A DNA stretch of 64,000 nt, taken from assembly GCA_963931925.1 (NCBI GenBank), contig OZ007579.1, positions 33,437,519 to 33,501,518 of the forward strand. The letters run 5' to 3'. Made by a program: the position numbers and the translations under genes. The notes below the pieces were generated by a model. The model was not told the origin of the DNA. It did no database searches and was given only the letters and a program-made list of their open reading frames with translations. This document shows, one piece after another, positions 9,842-21,223 of this stretch (its first letter is position 1; each line of letters opens with the position of its first letter). The stretch is from Onchidella celtica. Taxonomy: Eukaryota; Mollusca; Gastropoda; Systellommatophora; Onchidiidae.

Positions 9842-11075
9842 TGTCACGAGGAGAGTTATGGTCTTGGGGATCTAGTGGCTGCACGAGAGGCATTTAACTC
9901 ACACTCGGACACAAACACACAAGAAATTATTAAATAACAAGAATATATGTTGTCAGGCCGACCGGGCTATAATATTACATAAAATAATATTCTGAACCAA
10001 TTCACAATAGAGGTATATTCAAAGCAAAAATTCCAATTACTAACTTAACCTAACATATTTAGGCAACTAGTATGTTCCCTATCAAATGTAATGCAATCAA
10101 TAGCCAAATGGTATATTATAAGTAACAAGATATCAATCTATAACAGCAGTTGAGTCACCACTGGCCAGTCGCCAGGCAAACTCTCCAGAAATAATATGGG
10201 TTCCTAACGTACACTGAATGTTAGGAGAGCCCAGTACGTTCAAAGCCTACAGAAGCACAAATCGGCTTGTAGGTATTTAAGCAGTTTGTACATATAATTC
10301 TATTCAGGTAATCGCTCTAATATTCATATCAATATCATTGGGGTCGTGTCGTAATGATTCACAAGCTAACACTACACTTGTTCGTCGAGTCCAAGCTGTG
10401 GTTTTCTCTTACTTCCTATGATGCTGTGGGTTTCCTCTCTATCTCTGATCTTTTATCATACTTAATGAATAAGATGAGTTACCGTTGGTCACGCCTAACT
10501 GGTAGGCGCGAACATCAGAAGAGCGCAGCGTGGACTCTTAAAGGTCAGTCCACTCAGACCTTTCTTTCTACTCAGTCAGTCCGATGGCAAAGGACTTTTA
10601 GTCTTCAGACCACACAGTTCAGGTACTGGCCAACCGGAGATACTTCACGAAACGATGCTTCTCTCGTCTGTATTCCATGAATTTCAACGTTACACGATGT
10701 TTTATACTATACAACTACCCGGCAGGGCTAGTCCGCTGGCAAAATTAGTTCAGCAATCTTATTGGCCGAAACCCCCACCATTTTAAATGTAGGAATATAG
10801 TCTGCACTATTCTACCAGCCAGTTAACGTGCAAAAACTTGTCTAGTCATACTTAATAATGTCAACTATCCCCACCTTGTCTCACCCCTACTCCCTTACTT
10901 TTAATCACTACCAACCAAAACCCGAAAGCGTGAATCTGACAATTTAACTTTGCAATTCCTTACTAGCAAACAATAATTCGGGGCGACCGTTCAAGGCCAC
11001 CAGCAAATTTCTCATGGCCCTGCCAAACAAACAACTCACGCCCCGCGTGAATTTTAATTAACTAGACTCATGACA
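9842..11075 (-). repeat. left (3') LTR of LARD copy 1
   Basis: Begins TGTCACGAG and ends CTCATGACA in + orientation. It is about 98 percent identical by eye to 13632-14865 and similar to the solo LTR at 21224-22413. It contains a 108-codon frame on the + strand (10354-10680), antisense to the element, which I treat as chance. Confidence 0.9.
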
Positions 11076-12180
11076 CATCCCCCACACCAGTTAAAATTTG
11101 TAATTTTAACGATATAAAGTATAACCTTAAGGGGAAGTCATGAGCCGAAAAATTGCTCGAAAGGTGAACTTAACTAGGTAAAAAAAAAAACCAGGAATGC
11201 TACAAAAGTTGAAAAAAAAAATGTACAGGGCGGGCATCCTAGATGGACAAAACTACATGAAAATGTTAAAGCTCCGTCCAAAAGTATCTTTGAGGATGAA
11301 TCTTACCTCTAAATACGTAGACATGAACAATCATAACTCTAAAAGAGTACAAAACTGATTCTGTGCGAATGTCATCAGGAATGCAAACATACAATGAATA
11401 ATACTCAAGAAAAGATAACTATAGTAGCATCGATGGCATTAGTGGATCTGGACTCCTGGTCTGCCATGACTTCTCGTCCTTGACCCTGGGCAACAACGTC
11501 TGGTGTGGCCAAAATACGGGTCGTCGTCAATAAATAGCTGTTGGATCAAAGGAAAGCACAGGGGTAGGAGAAAAGTGTTCACAATGGGTGAACAATATGT
11601 GATACCATCCCTCGGTCTCTGAATGAGGTGCTAATCCGTATCCAACCCCAGTACATATGACAGACCTAAATAGGAGAACAAAATTTCTGGTCTATCACAA
11701 CTACAAATTTCGGCACAGTTAAGCCTAATCAACACTAACAGAAGCGTCCTTAAGATAATTTAGTCTGATGTTCTCGTTTAAACTTCGTGTAGCGCTGCTC
11801 TTGATTTAATAATAATTACATAGCTCAATGCGACACTATTATAGAGCTATCAATCAATCCAATAACGTTATGCTTTAATTTCTTTGATCCTGCTGTCTGA
11901 TCCGGTATAAATCAGAAAATATGCCACGACGCAAGTTTGCTCGTGCAATTGAATGCGCTATCCGTCACACGCAGTACACGACTCGATACGCGTCACAATT
12001 ATGTGACTATATTGCCACAATCGGTGGCAGTCATTACTCATATCTGGTATTGCGGTAGCTGGTCCACGAAAACGTGGACAGCCATAGACATAATAGGTTT
12101 TACAATACTCCACAGGACTAAGCAGTGTCCTCACTGTTATCACTGCAACTAAATATCTCTCACCTCATTATCCTTCCCTT

Positions 12181-12330
12181 ACATAACCCGTTGGTCTTAC
12201 ACTGCCCGTCGGTCTTACACTGCCTGCGGCCTTACACTGCCCTGAAGCCTTACATTGCACATCGGCGTCTTACAATGCCTGCGGCCTTACACTGCCCTGA
12301 GGCCTTACACTGCCTGTGGGAGGTTCACAG
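12181..12330 (-). repeat. variable tandem repeat inside LARD copy 1
   Basis: About eight irregular repeats of a 16-20 bp unit; on the - strand the core is CAGTGTAAGGC. It occupies the same relative position (about 1.3-1.45 kb from the 5' LTR) as the 46-bp repeats in copy 2 at 52450-52587, but the unit sequence differs. Confidence 0.75.
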
Positions 12331-13477
12331 CTAACCCTTGAGGAAATCACGTTTTTACCTCCTCGGGACGACGTCATACATAGACGACTAAATTACTTCA
12401 ATACTCAATTCTAACTTCGCAACTCTACTTTTGCAGAAATCGATTCCGCATCTCAAATTCTCCACATAGCTATCATATTGATATCACCTCGACACTGATA
12501 CTGACTCTTCCCCTGAGACAATCTCTTTATTGCTCCTCAGGCGGCGGCACCAGCCGACAATAAAACCAATACTCACTACTCATCACCAGACAAAAAGGTC
12601 ACCTCCCTAAACAGCCTAATACTGTCCTCTCGGGAGCCCGTCAATTTAAAGACGAGATCGCTATAAATCAACAATTACCAAGAACTGGCAGTGAACTCAC
12701 TGCACGGATTCCAACAATTCAATAATAGTTGTCACTTAAACAGTGTTGTTACTGTACAACATGAGGATTAATGAAACCTCACTCCCTACTAAATCCAGAT
12801 TACTTATGAACTCGCTCACCGTGTGACGACACGAGAACGAATTCAGGTATGCAAGAAATTTAAGTGCAAAGAAGAAAAGATAAATACGATATAACGAATG
12901 TATAAAAAGGTAATAAATTACAACAAGACGCTAGACTAACAAAAAGAACGAACGATAACAGACCCGACAAACCTGAAACTATCTACAGATAGGTAAGAAA
13001 AGCACAAGAGAGACGTCTTCCTAAAAGTACGAGGAAGATAATCTATACGATTAACAGGTCCCTACAGAACTATTCAAGACAAAGCAGACCTCACATCCGG
13101 TTTAAACGCCATCTAGATCGGCTAGTCTGGCAAGAGAGGTATGCTGAGTCTCGATCACTTCCAACCACCCGCGTATCTAAACTAAACACAAAAGAAAAAT
13201 AATGCCTGTCAAAAGTAGGGGAGCTGGAACGACGAACCTCTCAAACGAAGACAAATACAGATGGTTCACTTAACTGGGTGAACTGGACTGGCTCTTTCCT
13301 TTGGTCCACAGCGCTGGTCTTGTTGTGCTTCCTGATGCTAGCTGTCAGTCCCTCGTCGTGGTCCCAGGATCAATTACGAGAGGACATGCCAGACATATGG
13401 GGGAGAAACAAAAAATTAGCAGTATACAAAACTATAAACTACAAAAATGACAAATAACAATGTATTTAGAGTGGTAT

Positions 13478-13637
13478 CCCTGCAGATGTCAGTTTCAGAG
13501 GTGTCTTCCCTCTAGATGGCAAGATCTCGGGTTCCCTCTAGATGTCAAGATGATCAATAGAGTGTCCTCCTCCAGATGTCGAGATGATCGGTAGGGTGTC
13601 CTTCAGATGTCAACGGGTGTCCTCCTCCAGATGTCAC
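13478..13637 (-). repeat. iterated LTR-end/primer-binding-like motif, LARD copy 1
   Basis: CAGATGTC or TAGATG(T/G)C with a flanking CCTC(C/T) recurs six times at roughly 25-35 bp intervals (near 13483, 13511, 13539, 13573, 13604 and 13628). The last copy spans the LTR/internal junction. On the element strand the motif reads GACATCTGGAGGAGGAC, i.e. the LTR terminus plus primer-binding site. Confidence 0.7.
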
Positions 13638-14865
13638 GAGCAGAGTTATGGTCTTGGGGATCTAGTGATTGCACGAGAGGCAGTTAACTAACACTCGGAC
13701 ACAAACACACAAGAAATTATTAAATAACAAGAATATATGTTGTCAGGCCGACCGGGCTATAATATTACATAAAATAATATTCTGAACCAATTCACAATAG
13801 AGGTATATTCAAAGCAAAAATTCCAATTACTAACTTAACCTAACATATTTAGGCAACTAGTATGTTCCCTATCAAATGTAATGCAATCAATAGCCAAATG
13901 GTATATTATAAGTAACAAGATATCAATCTATAACAGCAGTTGAGTCACCACTGGCCAGTCGCCGGGCAAACTCTCCAGAAATAATATGGGTTCCTAACGT
14001 ACACTGAATGTTAGGAGAGCCCAGTACGTTCAAAGCCTACAGAAGCACAAATCGGCTTGTAGGTATTTAAGCAGCTTGTACATATAATTCTATTCAGGTA
14101 ATCGCTCTAATATTCATATCAATATCATTGGGGTCGTGTCGTAATGATTCACAAGCTAACACTACGTTCGTTCGTCGAGTCCAAGCTGTGGGTTTATCTG
14201 ACTTTCTATGATGCTGTGGGTTTCCTCTCTATCTCTGAACTTTTATCATACTTAATGAATAAGATGAGTTACCGTTGGTCACGCCTAACTGGTAGGCGCG
14301 AACATCAGAAGAGCGCAGCATGGACTCTTAAAGGTCAGTCCACTCAGACCTTTCTTTCTACTCAGTCAGTCCGATGGCAGAGGACTTTTAGTCTTCAGAC
14401 CACACAGTTCAGGTACTGGCCAACCGGAGATACTTCACGAAACGATGCTTCTCTCGTCTGTATTCAATGAATTTCAACGTTACACGATGTTTTATACTAT
14501 CCAACTACCCGGCAGGGCTAGTCCGCTGGCAAAATTAGTTCAGCAATCTTATTGGCCGAAACCCCCACCATTTTAAATGTAGGAATATAGTCTGCACTAT
14601 TCTACCAGCCAGTTAACGTGCAAAAACTTGTCTAGTCATACTTAATAATGTCAACTATCCCCACCTTGTCTCACCCCTACTCCCTTACTTTTAATCACTA
14701 CTACCCAAAACCCGAAAGCGTGAATCTGACAATTTAACTTTGCAATTCCTTACTAGCAAACAATAATTCGGGGCGACCGTTCAAGGCCAACAGCCAATTT
14801 CTCATGGCCCTGCCAAACAAACAACTCACGCCCCGCGTGAATTTTAATTAACTAGACTCATGACA
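13632..14865 (-). repeat. right (5') LTR of LARD copy 1
   Basis: Pairs with 9842-11075. It starts TGTCACGAGC and ends CTCATGACA. The host sequence resumes at 14866 with GTGATGACTCAG, matching the uninterrupted unit 2 sequence at 21047. Confidence 0.9.
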
Positions 14866-16110
14866 GTGATGACTCAGTTCTTGAGAAATTAGCCACGTTA
14901 TATTGTTTATTTTGCGGCTGCATGCCCTCCAGTGTTTTTAATTTAATTTTGTCAACCCTAAACATTACACACCAAAGAAAGAATTCTCTAACATCAGATT
15001 ACAGCCCACGTTGGCTGCATCTTTAGGACTAGTGCGGTTCAGATGAGTGAAACGGTTGAGGTGACCCAGACAATAGTAGACAAGTCCAACATCGACTTTT
15101 TTGGGCTGATATTTACGAGGTAGATAATAGACAACAGGGTTTATTTCATGATCATCATACCAAAATACTTTATCTTCATTTTAACTACTTAAAACGAAAA
15201 CTGCCAAAGGGTGTCAGTACTAAATAATAATATTATTGATAGAGGGGTCCTAAAGATCACAATCAAAACAACGCAAAACAATTGACAGTAATTAGCAAAA
15301 ACGGTGGTTAAAGAGCCAGCAAATATTTGTACAGTAGAGTAATGGTGACAGCTGCAGCAACAAACGTGGGCATTGGTGATGCATCAAACATTGTTTTCTT
15401 GGCAGGAAAAATTTGATTGTTAACGCCTGTGGGAGTGTTCCATTATTGTATTTGTTGAGTCGATTATTATTATCCACACAGCATACTTTTAATTATTATG
15501 CCTGGTATCGAGCACAAACTAAAGTATTAAAATGAACCGACTTCATTATTTTTTTTATTGTGATTGAACTGAAATCATGACAGTAAAATATTAGCTTGAA
15601 AGCGCCACGTTCACTTTAAAAATACATATAAAATTTGCCTAGTAAGTCAGACATTTGTTTACTATCGGCTTGGTCAGGTCATCAGAAAGGATCGTCGTTT
15701 CGGTAACAAAGTTCAGCCGTAAGTATGTTGTAAAACGATGCTCCCCGATGCCGACAAAACTCTATAAAGAGAATGAAATTCTATAATGTTTCGCCTCGCC
15801 TACAAATCTTGTAGCATGTTTTTGAACCGCTCAAATTTAGTGTGTTTTTTTGATAATGCAATAAATGCGTCTCGATACTGGCGTCTTTAATTTATTCGGA
15901 AAAAGGTAACTATTTTATTTCATTTATGAAAACACAAATTTCGAGGAATCATGTCCAGCATTTTGCGCACACTGCTACAACCTTCACCTGTGTCCTTAGA
16001 CATGTATTTGATAAAGGAACTGTAGAATTAGATTAAGAACACCAGTTGTCTAGTCGCCATGGCTTCCTTTAAACTCAAAATTTATGGTTAAGTTACAGAC
16101 AAAATACTGA
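14866..16110 (+). other. distal part of peptide-locus unit 1, non-coding
   Basis: Collinear with 21045-21223 plus 22414-23215 of unit 2: GACTCAGT(T/C)CTTGAGAAA, CCCACGTTGGCTGCATCTT, CAGATGAGTGAAACGGT and many further blocks. Within it, 15640-16100 is also similar to 17890-18470. No coding frame is supported; the short frame at 15292-15477 on the - strand has no motif. Confidence 0.6.
15627..15720 (+). promoter_or_regulatory. candidate TATA box and 5' exon module (unit 1 distal copy)
   Basis: TATAAAA at 15627-15633 lies about 30 bases before the conserved block CTATCGGCTTGGTCAGG (15662). The block ends in a consensus 5' splice site, GCC|GTAAGTATG, with GT at 15719-15720. Two further copies of the block are at 17897-17977 and 23038-23100. 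I infer a non-coding first exon; no transcript evidence is available. Confidence 0.35.
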
Positions 16111-16554
16111 TTTTGAAAGTATTAATATTTATTACTGTTATTATTTCTTTTATTTACGTCGGAAATCGGTAAAAATCTTATTACTTGAAATCCTCGGGGT
16201 CTTTACAGTGGCAGTTAGGGAATTAAAGGAATTGTAGCCAAACATTGTGACTGGACACAGCCCTCGTTGGCAGGCGGATTTAGTATCATTATCAACCCTG
16301 TGAGGATAAAGATTGGGTTGCAAAAAGACAAGACATTTCTAAAACAGTAACTAACATCAGTGAGAGGCTAGGAGTAGGAGGTATAGCCGTTCTATCGGCT
16401 AGGATTCGAATATTTGATTTTGTGATATTGTTTTACATAATATTACTGTTTTTCTCGACCTAAGTGATGAACCATATGCCTTCCATAATTCCACTTAAAG
16501 TTGTGGAACATCGTTAGTAATTTACCATTCTAATAGCCGTAAGATGTGAAACAA

Positions 16555-16690
16555 CGAGAGACAGAAAGAAAGAGACAGAGAGTGAGTCAGAGAGCGAGAG
16601 AGGGGAGATAGAAAGAGAGCAAAAGAGGAGAGCTAGAGTGAGAGAGAGAGAGAGAGAGATAGAGGGAGGGAGAGAGAGAGTTGTGATTCG
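16555..16690 (+). repeat. GA-rich low-complexity tract
   Basis: Imperfect (GA)n with occasional T and C, purine-rich on the + strand. Open frames read through it on the - strand give only Ser/Leu repeats and are not genes. Confidence 0.85.
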
Positions 16691-17041
16691 ATCATCTAGA
16701 TCTAGGAGGATTACCATATCAGGTTATCTTGAGTTGAGCGGTACATTTACTCACAGGATGGAAGGTTTGATAATGAGTATGGAGTGGAATTGGAGGCAGG
16801 GTTAGTAATATAATTTCTATCTTTTGATCATTTTACATTTATAGCTTTTCTCACTTTGTGTTTACAGGACATGATCGGATTCGTTAATCCTGATCTAGAG
16901 TTGACGTGTAGAATATTGTTCAGACTCAGATCTAGAGCTAGATCTATTTAACACAAGCTGACAGAAGTATATTTGTATTTAATTACTACAATACTGAGGC
17001 TTAGATTATTAAGTCAGTACAGAGAGTCCTAGACAGATATA

Positions 17042-17227
17042 ATGTCAAAAAGAAATTTTTATTATATTGTAAAAGATGTCCAACAGTGCGGCACGAAGAT
17101 TACTACTGAAAAGGCAGAGGTTATGAAAGTTTGCAGAAGACCAGGCAATCTCAACATAAACACAGATGGTGCAAGATTGAAACAAGAAACTATACAACAT
17201 GACAAACACCGCAATTTTCAGTTTTAA
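17042..17227 (+). pseudogene. LINE reverse-transcriptase remnant
   Basis: A 61-residue frame with GTKITTEKAEVMKVCRR, LNINTDGARLKQ: this resembles the segment just after the FADD box in a family of animal LINEs (Gly-x-x-Ile-Asn-x-x-Lys-T/A-x-V-Met, then a short beta-strand repeat). No FADD box or other RT motifs are readable nearby, so this is a small decayed fragment. It lies in 16110-17890, which has no counterpart in the other peptide-locus unit. Confidence 0.5.
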
Positions 17228-17890
17228 CCATCCACACTCAATTGCTGGTGTGAAGAAATCCTTGTCCATCTTAACTGACAGCGACCATCCCGAGTTTCAT
17301 CAAATTTTCTAGATCGTCCAAGAGCAACTGAATAAGACATGAAAATAAACAAGGAAAGATACAGATGATCGTTTTTGCTATCCGCAATTCGCCCCAGCAA
17401 GTCATTTTAACTAAATGTGTGCCACATTTCACTAAGGTTCTTTACCATGACGCTTCATGTATGCCTGTTATTGACATATTGAGTTTATTTATAAAATGAT
17501 ACATATGAGATATGTGCACCACGTGTGTGCTGTTAAACGTTCTGTGAAAGAGAATGTCCCTTATGGGATAATAAAGTGATTGTTGTCTTATTTTATCTTA
17601 AGTTAGGGGGTTCAAACACCTCTGATGTTTCCTCAATGAAGATTTAAGGCTGAACGGGGAAATTGAGAGCCAAAGCTGAGAAATTCCATTTACATTCATA
17701 CACTTATCTACCAATGCCAAATCTGGACTCTGACCAAACCTCTCGGCAGCTAGATCACAACCTGTGAGATGCTCTGCTTTCGAAGATCTGTCAACAAGAC
17801 CTTACGTGGTAGGATCAGAAATACAAAGATCAGAGAAATGGTGGGAACAAAGATACATGTAAAATGAGGTATAGATCTAAGTGAGAAATG
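17228..17890. other. non-coding, nothing else recognised
   Basis: No gene seen. An AATAAAG followed by TGATTGTTGTCTTATTTTATCTTA near 17569 resembles the 3' end of a LINE or SINE, but no boundary could be set. Confidence 0.35.
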
Positions 17891-17896
17891 TGTTCA

Positions 17897-17975
17897 TTGT
17901 CAGCGTGATCAGGCCATCTGGAAGGATCACCATTTAGGTAACCGAGTTCAGAAGCTTTATCCGTCTTTCAGCACA
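17897..17975 (+). other. candidate 5' non-coding exon of the cysteine-rich peptide gene
   Basis: This block (GATCAGGCCATCTGGAAGGATC and following) is repeated at about 15672 and 23047. In this copy it ends at a 5' splice-site-like CACA|GTAAGT, GT at 17976-17977. It lies about 650 bp upstream of the coding exon at 18632, which itself begins right after an AG acceptor. Conservation of the splice-like end in two of three copies suggests a first exon. This is inference without transcript data. Confidence 0.35.
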
Positions 17976-18589
17976 GTAAGTTGTAAAATGTTGCTCACTG
18001 GTGCTCATGTATAATTTTTATAAAGATAGATCTTGTTTCTTTGACGGTGGACCTCTCGTTTTTGTTTTTTTTTGTGTATGTGTGTGTGTGGGGGGGGGGG
18101 GGGATAGGGAATAGGGTCCTTATTTGTTGTCGTTTGTTTTATTAAGACTCAAACCGCTCCGAAAATTATGCTTCGCGTCACCTTCAAACCTTGTGAGGTG
18201 TTTTCTGAACCGCCCAAATTTAGGTTTTTAGATAATGAAATAAATGCATATTGATTGTTTTCTATAATTTTTTTGGAAAGTGCCACTTGTCTACAAAAAT
18301 AATTTTCAAGGCAATCATGTTGAGCATTCTTCGCACACTTCTACAATTTTCACATTGATTTGTCCACAGATATAACTTTCATAATTATGGGAACCATAGA
18401 ATTAGATTAAGAACACCGGTTGTCTAGCCAGCATGGCTTCGTTTAAACACAGAATTTATGACTAAACCGATGACAACTTATTAAAACAAAAGGGTACTAA
18501 TTTTTCCCATGTTTAATCTTCTGGAATTTGTTCACTTTTTTTTTCGTTTTTAATTTTGCCACGGTTTAACGGGAAGGCAAGGACGAATA

Positions 18590-18618
18590 AAATTTATCTT
18601 ATCTTATCTTATCTTATT
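18590..18618 (+). repeat. (TTATC)n tract upstream of the peptide coding exon
   Basis: Five copies of TTATC/TTATT immediately before TCATCGTACACAG. Pyrimidine-rich, and placed where a polypyrimidine tract for the acceptor at 18630-18631 would be expected. Confidence 0.6.
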
Positions 18619-18631
18619 TCATCGTACACAG

Positions 18632-18811
18632 ATGAGAATTGTTCTATTTGGTGTCTTAATGATGTTCTTCCTGACTGCGGTAACACCCCCAGGAGCTCAG
18701 GCAGATTGTGCTCTGGATTGTCGCTTGACATGCAATGAGAAGCATGGCCACAACAATTTTGGGAAAGATATATGTGTGAGCAACTGCCAGAAAGGTTGTA
18801 ATGGTCGATAG
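18632..18811 (+). CDS. small secreted cysteine-rich peptide, novel family
   Basis: 59 residues. Residues 1-24 are a typical signal peptide: MRIVLFGVLMMFFL is the positively charged start and hydrophobic core, and AQA at 22-24 gives an A-x-A cleavage site. The predicted mature peptide (25-59) has six cysteines at 26, 30, 34, 48, 52 and 56, a symmetric C-x3-C-x3-C-x13-C-x3-C-x3-C pattern. It ends Gly-Arg, a classic signal for C-terminal amidation after Arg removal. C-x3-C pairs on two arms are known in helical-hairpin peptides (kappa-hefutoxins, alpha-hairpinins, framework XIV conopeptides), but I recognise no family match. The ATG follows an AG acceptor; a donor CAG|GTGAGA (GT at 18825-18826) follows the stop, and a candidate 3' exon is at 20485. 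A broken paralogue at 6476 conserves the signal sequence best. Likely a secreted defence, toxin-like or signalling peptide; the function is unknown. Confidence 0.72.
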   Translation: MRIVLFGVLMMFFLTAVTPPGAQADCALDCRLTCNEKHGHNNFGKDICVSNCQKGCNGR

Positions 18812-20484
18812 TATAGAACACCAGGTGAGATCCATGTAAATGCTCACATTAAGATGATGGTTCATTAGCCAATCTAGTTTCATTTTCAGAGTGAACTATT
18901 CAGTTAAACGGGACCTCGTCCACTAAACAAATCGAAGCAAGACACTCTCGCAGTATTTCTTACACGAGGCTTTGCCACATACAACTTTTTCTTCTTGCTA
19001 CATTTTGGTGTAGGAACATGGCATGATTGATTTCATTTGACGCTACAAAACTGCGCTCCTCAATTTTATTTTTTTAATCATTCATTTCCACATCAAAAGA
19101 CCTGCACTTTATATTATGAACTTCTTGGTGCTACTGTGATAGTATTGCAGATTTATTACAAAATCTTTCTTTCGTCTCCAGACTAAGATGGTTTTATGGT
19201 AAACGCAGCGTCTTTTCTTTAAAAAAAATGGATCGTCCTGTGTCCACATTTCAAATTAAGTTTTAAGAATATTAGTAACATACCCGTTCTACGAATGGAA
19301 AAGGAGAAAGAAAAAAGAATAATTAGCATTGAATTGACCGTGGACCGTATTCAACTGGTTTTGTCTTTATTGAATTCATAAATCAATCTTAAAGAGACAA
19401 ACTGAATAACTGATCGCCTGTCTCTTCAAAGCTACTTCATCATGATGATACTATAATGGAAGCTAAGGGTGGGGGGTTCTGCCCTCAAGGACTTATTTTG
19501 GGAAGGCTCTGGGATTGTGCTCATTGTCTGTAACTCGACTTATTGTATGCTCATCACCCATAACTGGACTTATTGTGATGCAAGGGGATTTTTAATATTA
19601 TAAAATATCTACGTATAATGGGCAATGCTGACAGTGTCTTACCTTGTTAGTTATCTGTGAATTATCTCCGGTTAGACGACATTGTATGATTGTTGGCTAT
19701 TCCACGGACAGGGCAGGTAGAGAAAATCCTCACAGAGTCTCTTAAGCGGACACGATTCATGGCCAAGCCCAGCCCGTTGCTGCATACCTCAATTAACTGA
19801 GTTTTTACCACATTCGGGAGAAAAGGTCATTAAAAAGATCTAAGTGAAGTTTCAAAAACCTAAGACAAGTAGATTTTATGCACTCACAGATTCAAATTTA
19901 ACTCATTTTTGAATCAAAATATCTCTGGAACTATTAAATCGATACAAACTTGGAGAATGCCATTTTAAAGAGTGTTCATTCCCCTTTAAAAATATGAATC
20001 GGAAGTGCCGACAAGTCGATGTTAACGAAACAAAAAGGATGGTTTTCGAGACCATGTGAATGCGCGACAGTCACGGCCGGTCACAGTTGGCTACTGGCGA
20101 AAAAGGTTGCCGCGCGCGAGCCTATCGGAGCGTCACTGAACTGCCTACATGGAGTCGGAAGTGGTTGTTGCGAATTTTACGTGTGAATTATGCAAAATGA
20201 ACAAATTACCCAGAGTTTATAGCATTTTTATATTATCCCCTTACATCACAATAAGTGGAGTTATAGGCGATGAGAATGCTTCCAGACTTTTGGAGCCCTC
20301 CCAAAAAGAGCCTTTGCGGGCAGAACTTTGACCCTTAGCTCCATTATAGCATGATGTTGATAATACACATGTTTACTTACATCAACAACCTTTAGTGAGG
20401 CAGAGAAAAGAATATTGCTTATTGATTTACTCAGTTGTAACGTTATGCCTAGTCTACATGACGTGTACATTTTTTTGATTGCAG
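18812..20484 (+). other. rest of coding exon and downstream intron of the peptide gene
   Basis: The exon continues 13 bases past the stop to a 5' splice site at 18825. The following 1.66 kb shows blocks shared with 7611-8817 in unit 1. It holds no supported coding frame; the 60-codon frame at 20149 has no motif. A block at 20225-20370 (AAAGAGCCTTTGCGGG..., AGCTCCATTAT) recurs in diverged form near 41170-41290 and 41760-41870, so an unclassified dispersed repeat lies here. Confidence 0.5.
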
Positions 20485-20830
20485 GATTGTTGTCAACACG
20501 GCCACATGCAAGGACAAGCTACACCAGCATTAGTACATCTAGGGGTGGGTTACAAATTTTAGTGATTGTTGTCGATGGAACGCAGTATTTTCGTTTCGAA
20601 GAAAGACTGACAGGCGGACGGACGGAGGGACGGACAATGTGATGGAGGACAAGGAGAAATGTAGGTAAACGGACAGACAGACAATTAGTTAAACAGCCCG
20701 GGAGTTTAAAAATCGGCATGTTTTTTTGTTGTTGTTTTTTTTTTTTGTCAGATAGAGATATCAAAAACCTAACCGGATGCACTTTGACCACCCTTTCTAC
20801 CAAATAAAGTTGTGTAGCTCTTACTTACAA
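20485..20830 (+). other. candidate 3' untranslated exon and poly(A) signal of the peptide gene
   Basis: A TTTTTTTGATTGCAG acceptor (ending 20484), CATGCAAGGACAAGCTACACCAG, a GA/CAG-rich stretch and AATAAA (20803-20808) followed by GTTGTGTAGCT. The same order is found at 8810-9140. Because the coding frame ends in the previous exon this would be wholly 3' untranslated. Conservation of acceptor and AATAAA between diverged units is the evidence. Confidence 0.45.
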
Positions 20831-21223
20831 ATCCCCTTCGCCTTTTCCGTTCGTCTGTGTATGATGTGTGTTTTGAAATTGTTGAGTTGGAGGAGCTGAA
20901 AGTGGTTTGAAATGCAGAAAGTTCATTAAGTTGTCAAGGATAATTGATCGAATGTTGCGTGGCAAATTTATACATTCAACATGTTGAGGTAAATATACAA
21001 AAATACACACCGTAATATTATAGGAATCAGATTGACTAAACAAATGGCAGTGGTGACTCAGTCCTTGAGAAAGTTGCCACTAATTATTTTGTTTATTTGT
21101 GACCACACGCCCTCCTGTGTTGTAAATGTAATTTTATGTCAACCCTAAACATTACATACCAGAGAAAGAATATACTAATATCAGATTACAGCCCACGTTG
21201 GCTGCATCTTGGGACACATCCGT

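Larger units (their letters stand above)
9842..14865 (-). mobile_element. complete non-coding LTR retrotransposon (LARD-like), copy 1
   Basis: Two LTRs of 1234 bp (9842-11075 and 13632-14865), each starting TGTCA and ending TGACA, flank 2556 bp of internal DNA without gag or pol. Orientation is minus: the polypurine tract reads GGTGTGGGGGATG on the - strand beside the left LTR (11076-11090), and a primer-binding-like TCTGGAGGAGGACACC lies beside the right LTR. It must be mobilised in trans by another element. The LTRs differ at roughly two dozen sites, so it is older than the copy at 49906. Flanks (GGCAT and GTGAT) are not a perfect 5-bp duplication; comparison with the unfilled site near 21045 suggests the left flank lost a few bases. 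The insertion splits peptide-locus unit 1. Confidence 0.9.

Noticed and set aside
10354-10680. 108-codon + strand frame in the LARD LTR, with relatives at 14144-14470 and 21698-22144
   Set aside because: It is antisense to the element, has no recognisable domain, and is not kept as an open frame in the younger LTRs at 49906 and 53691. Shared presence follows from shared LTR descent.
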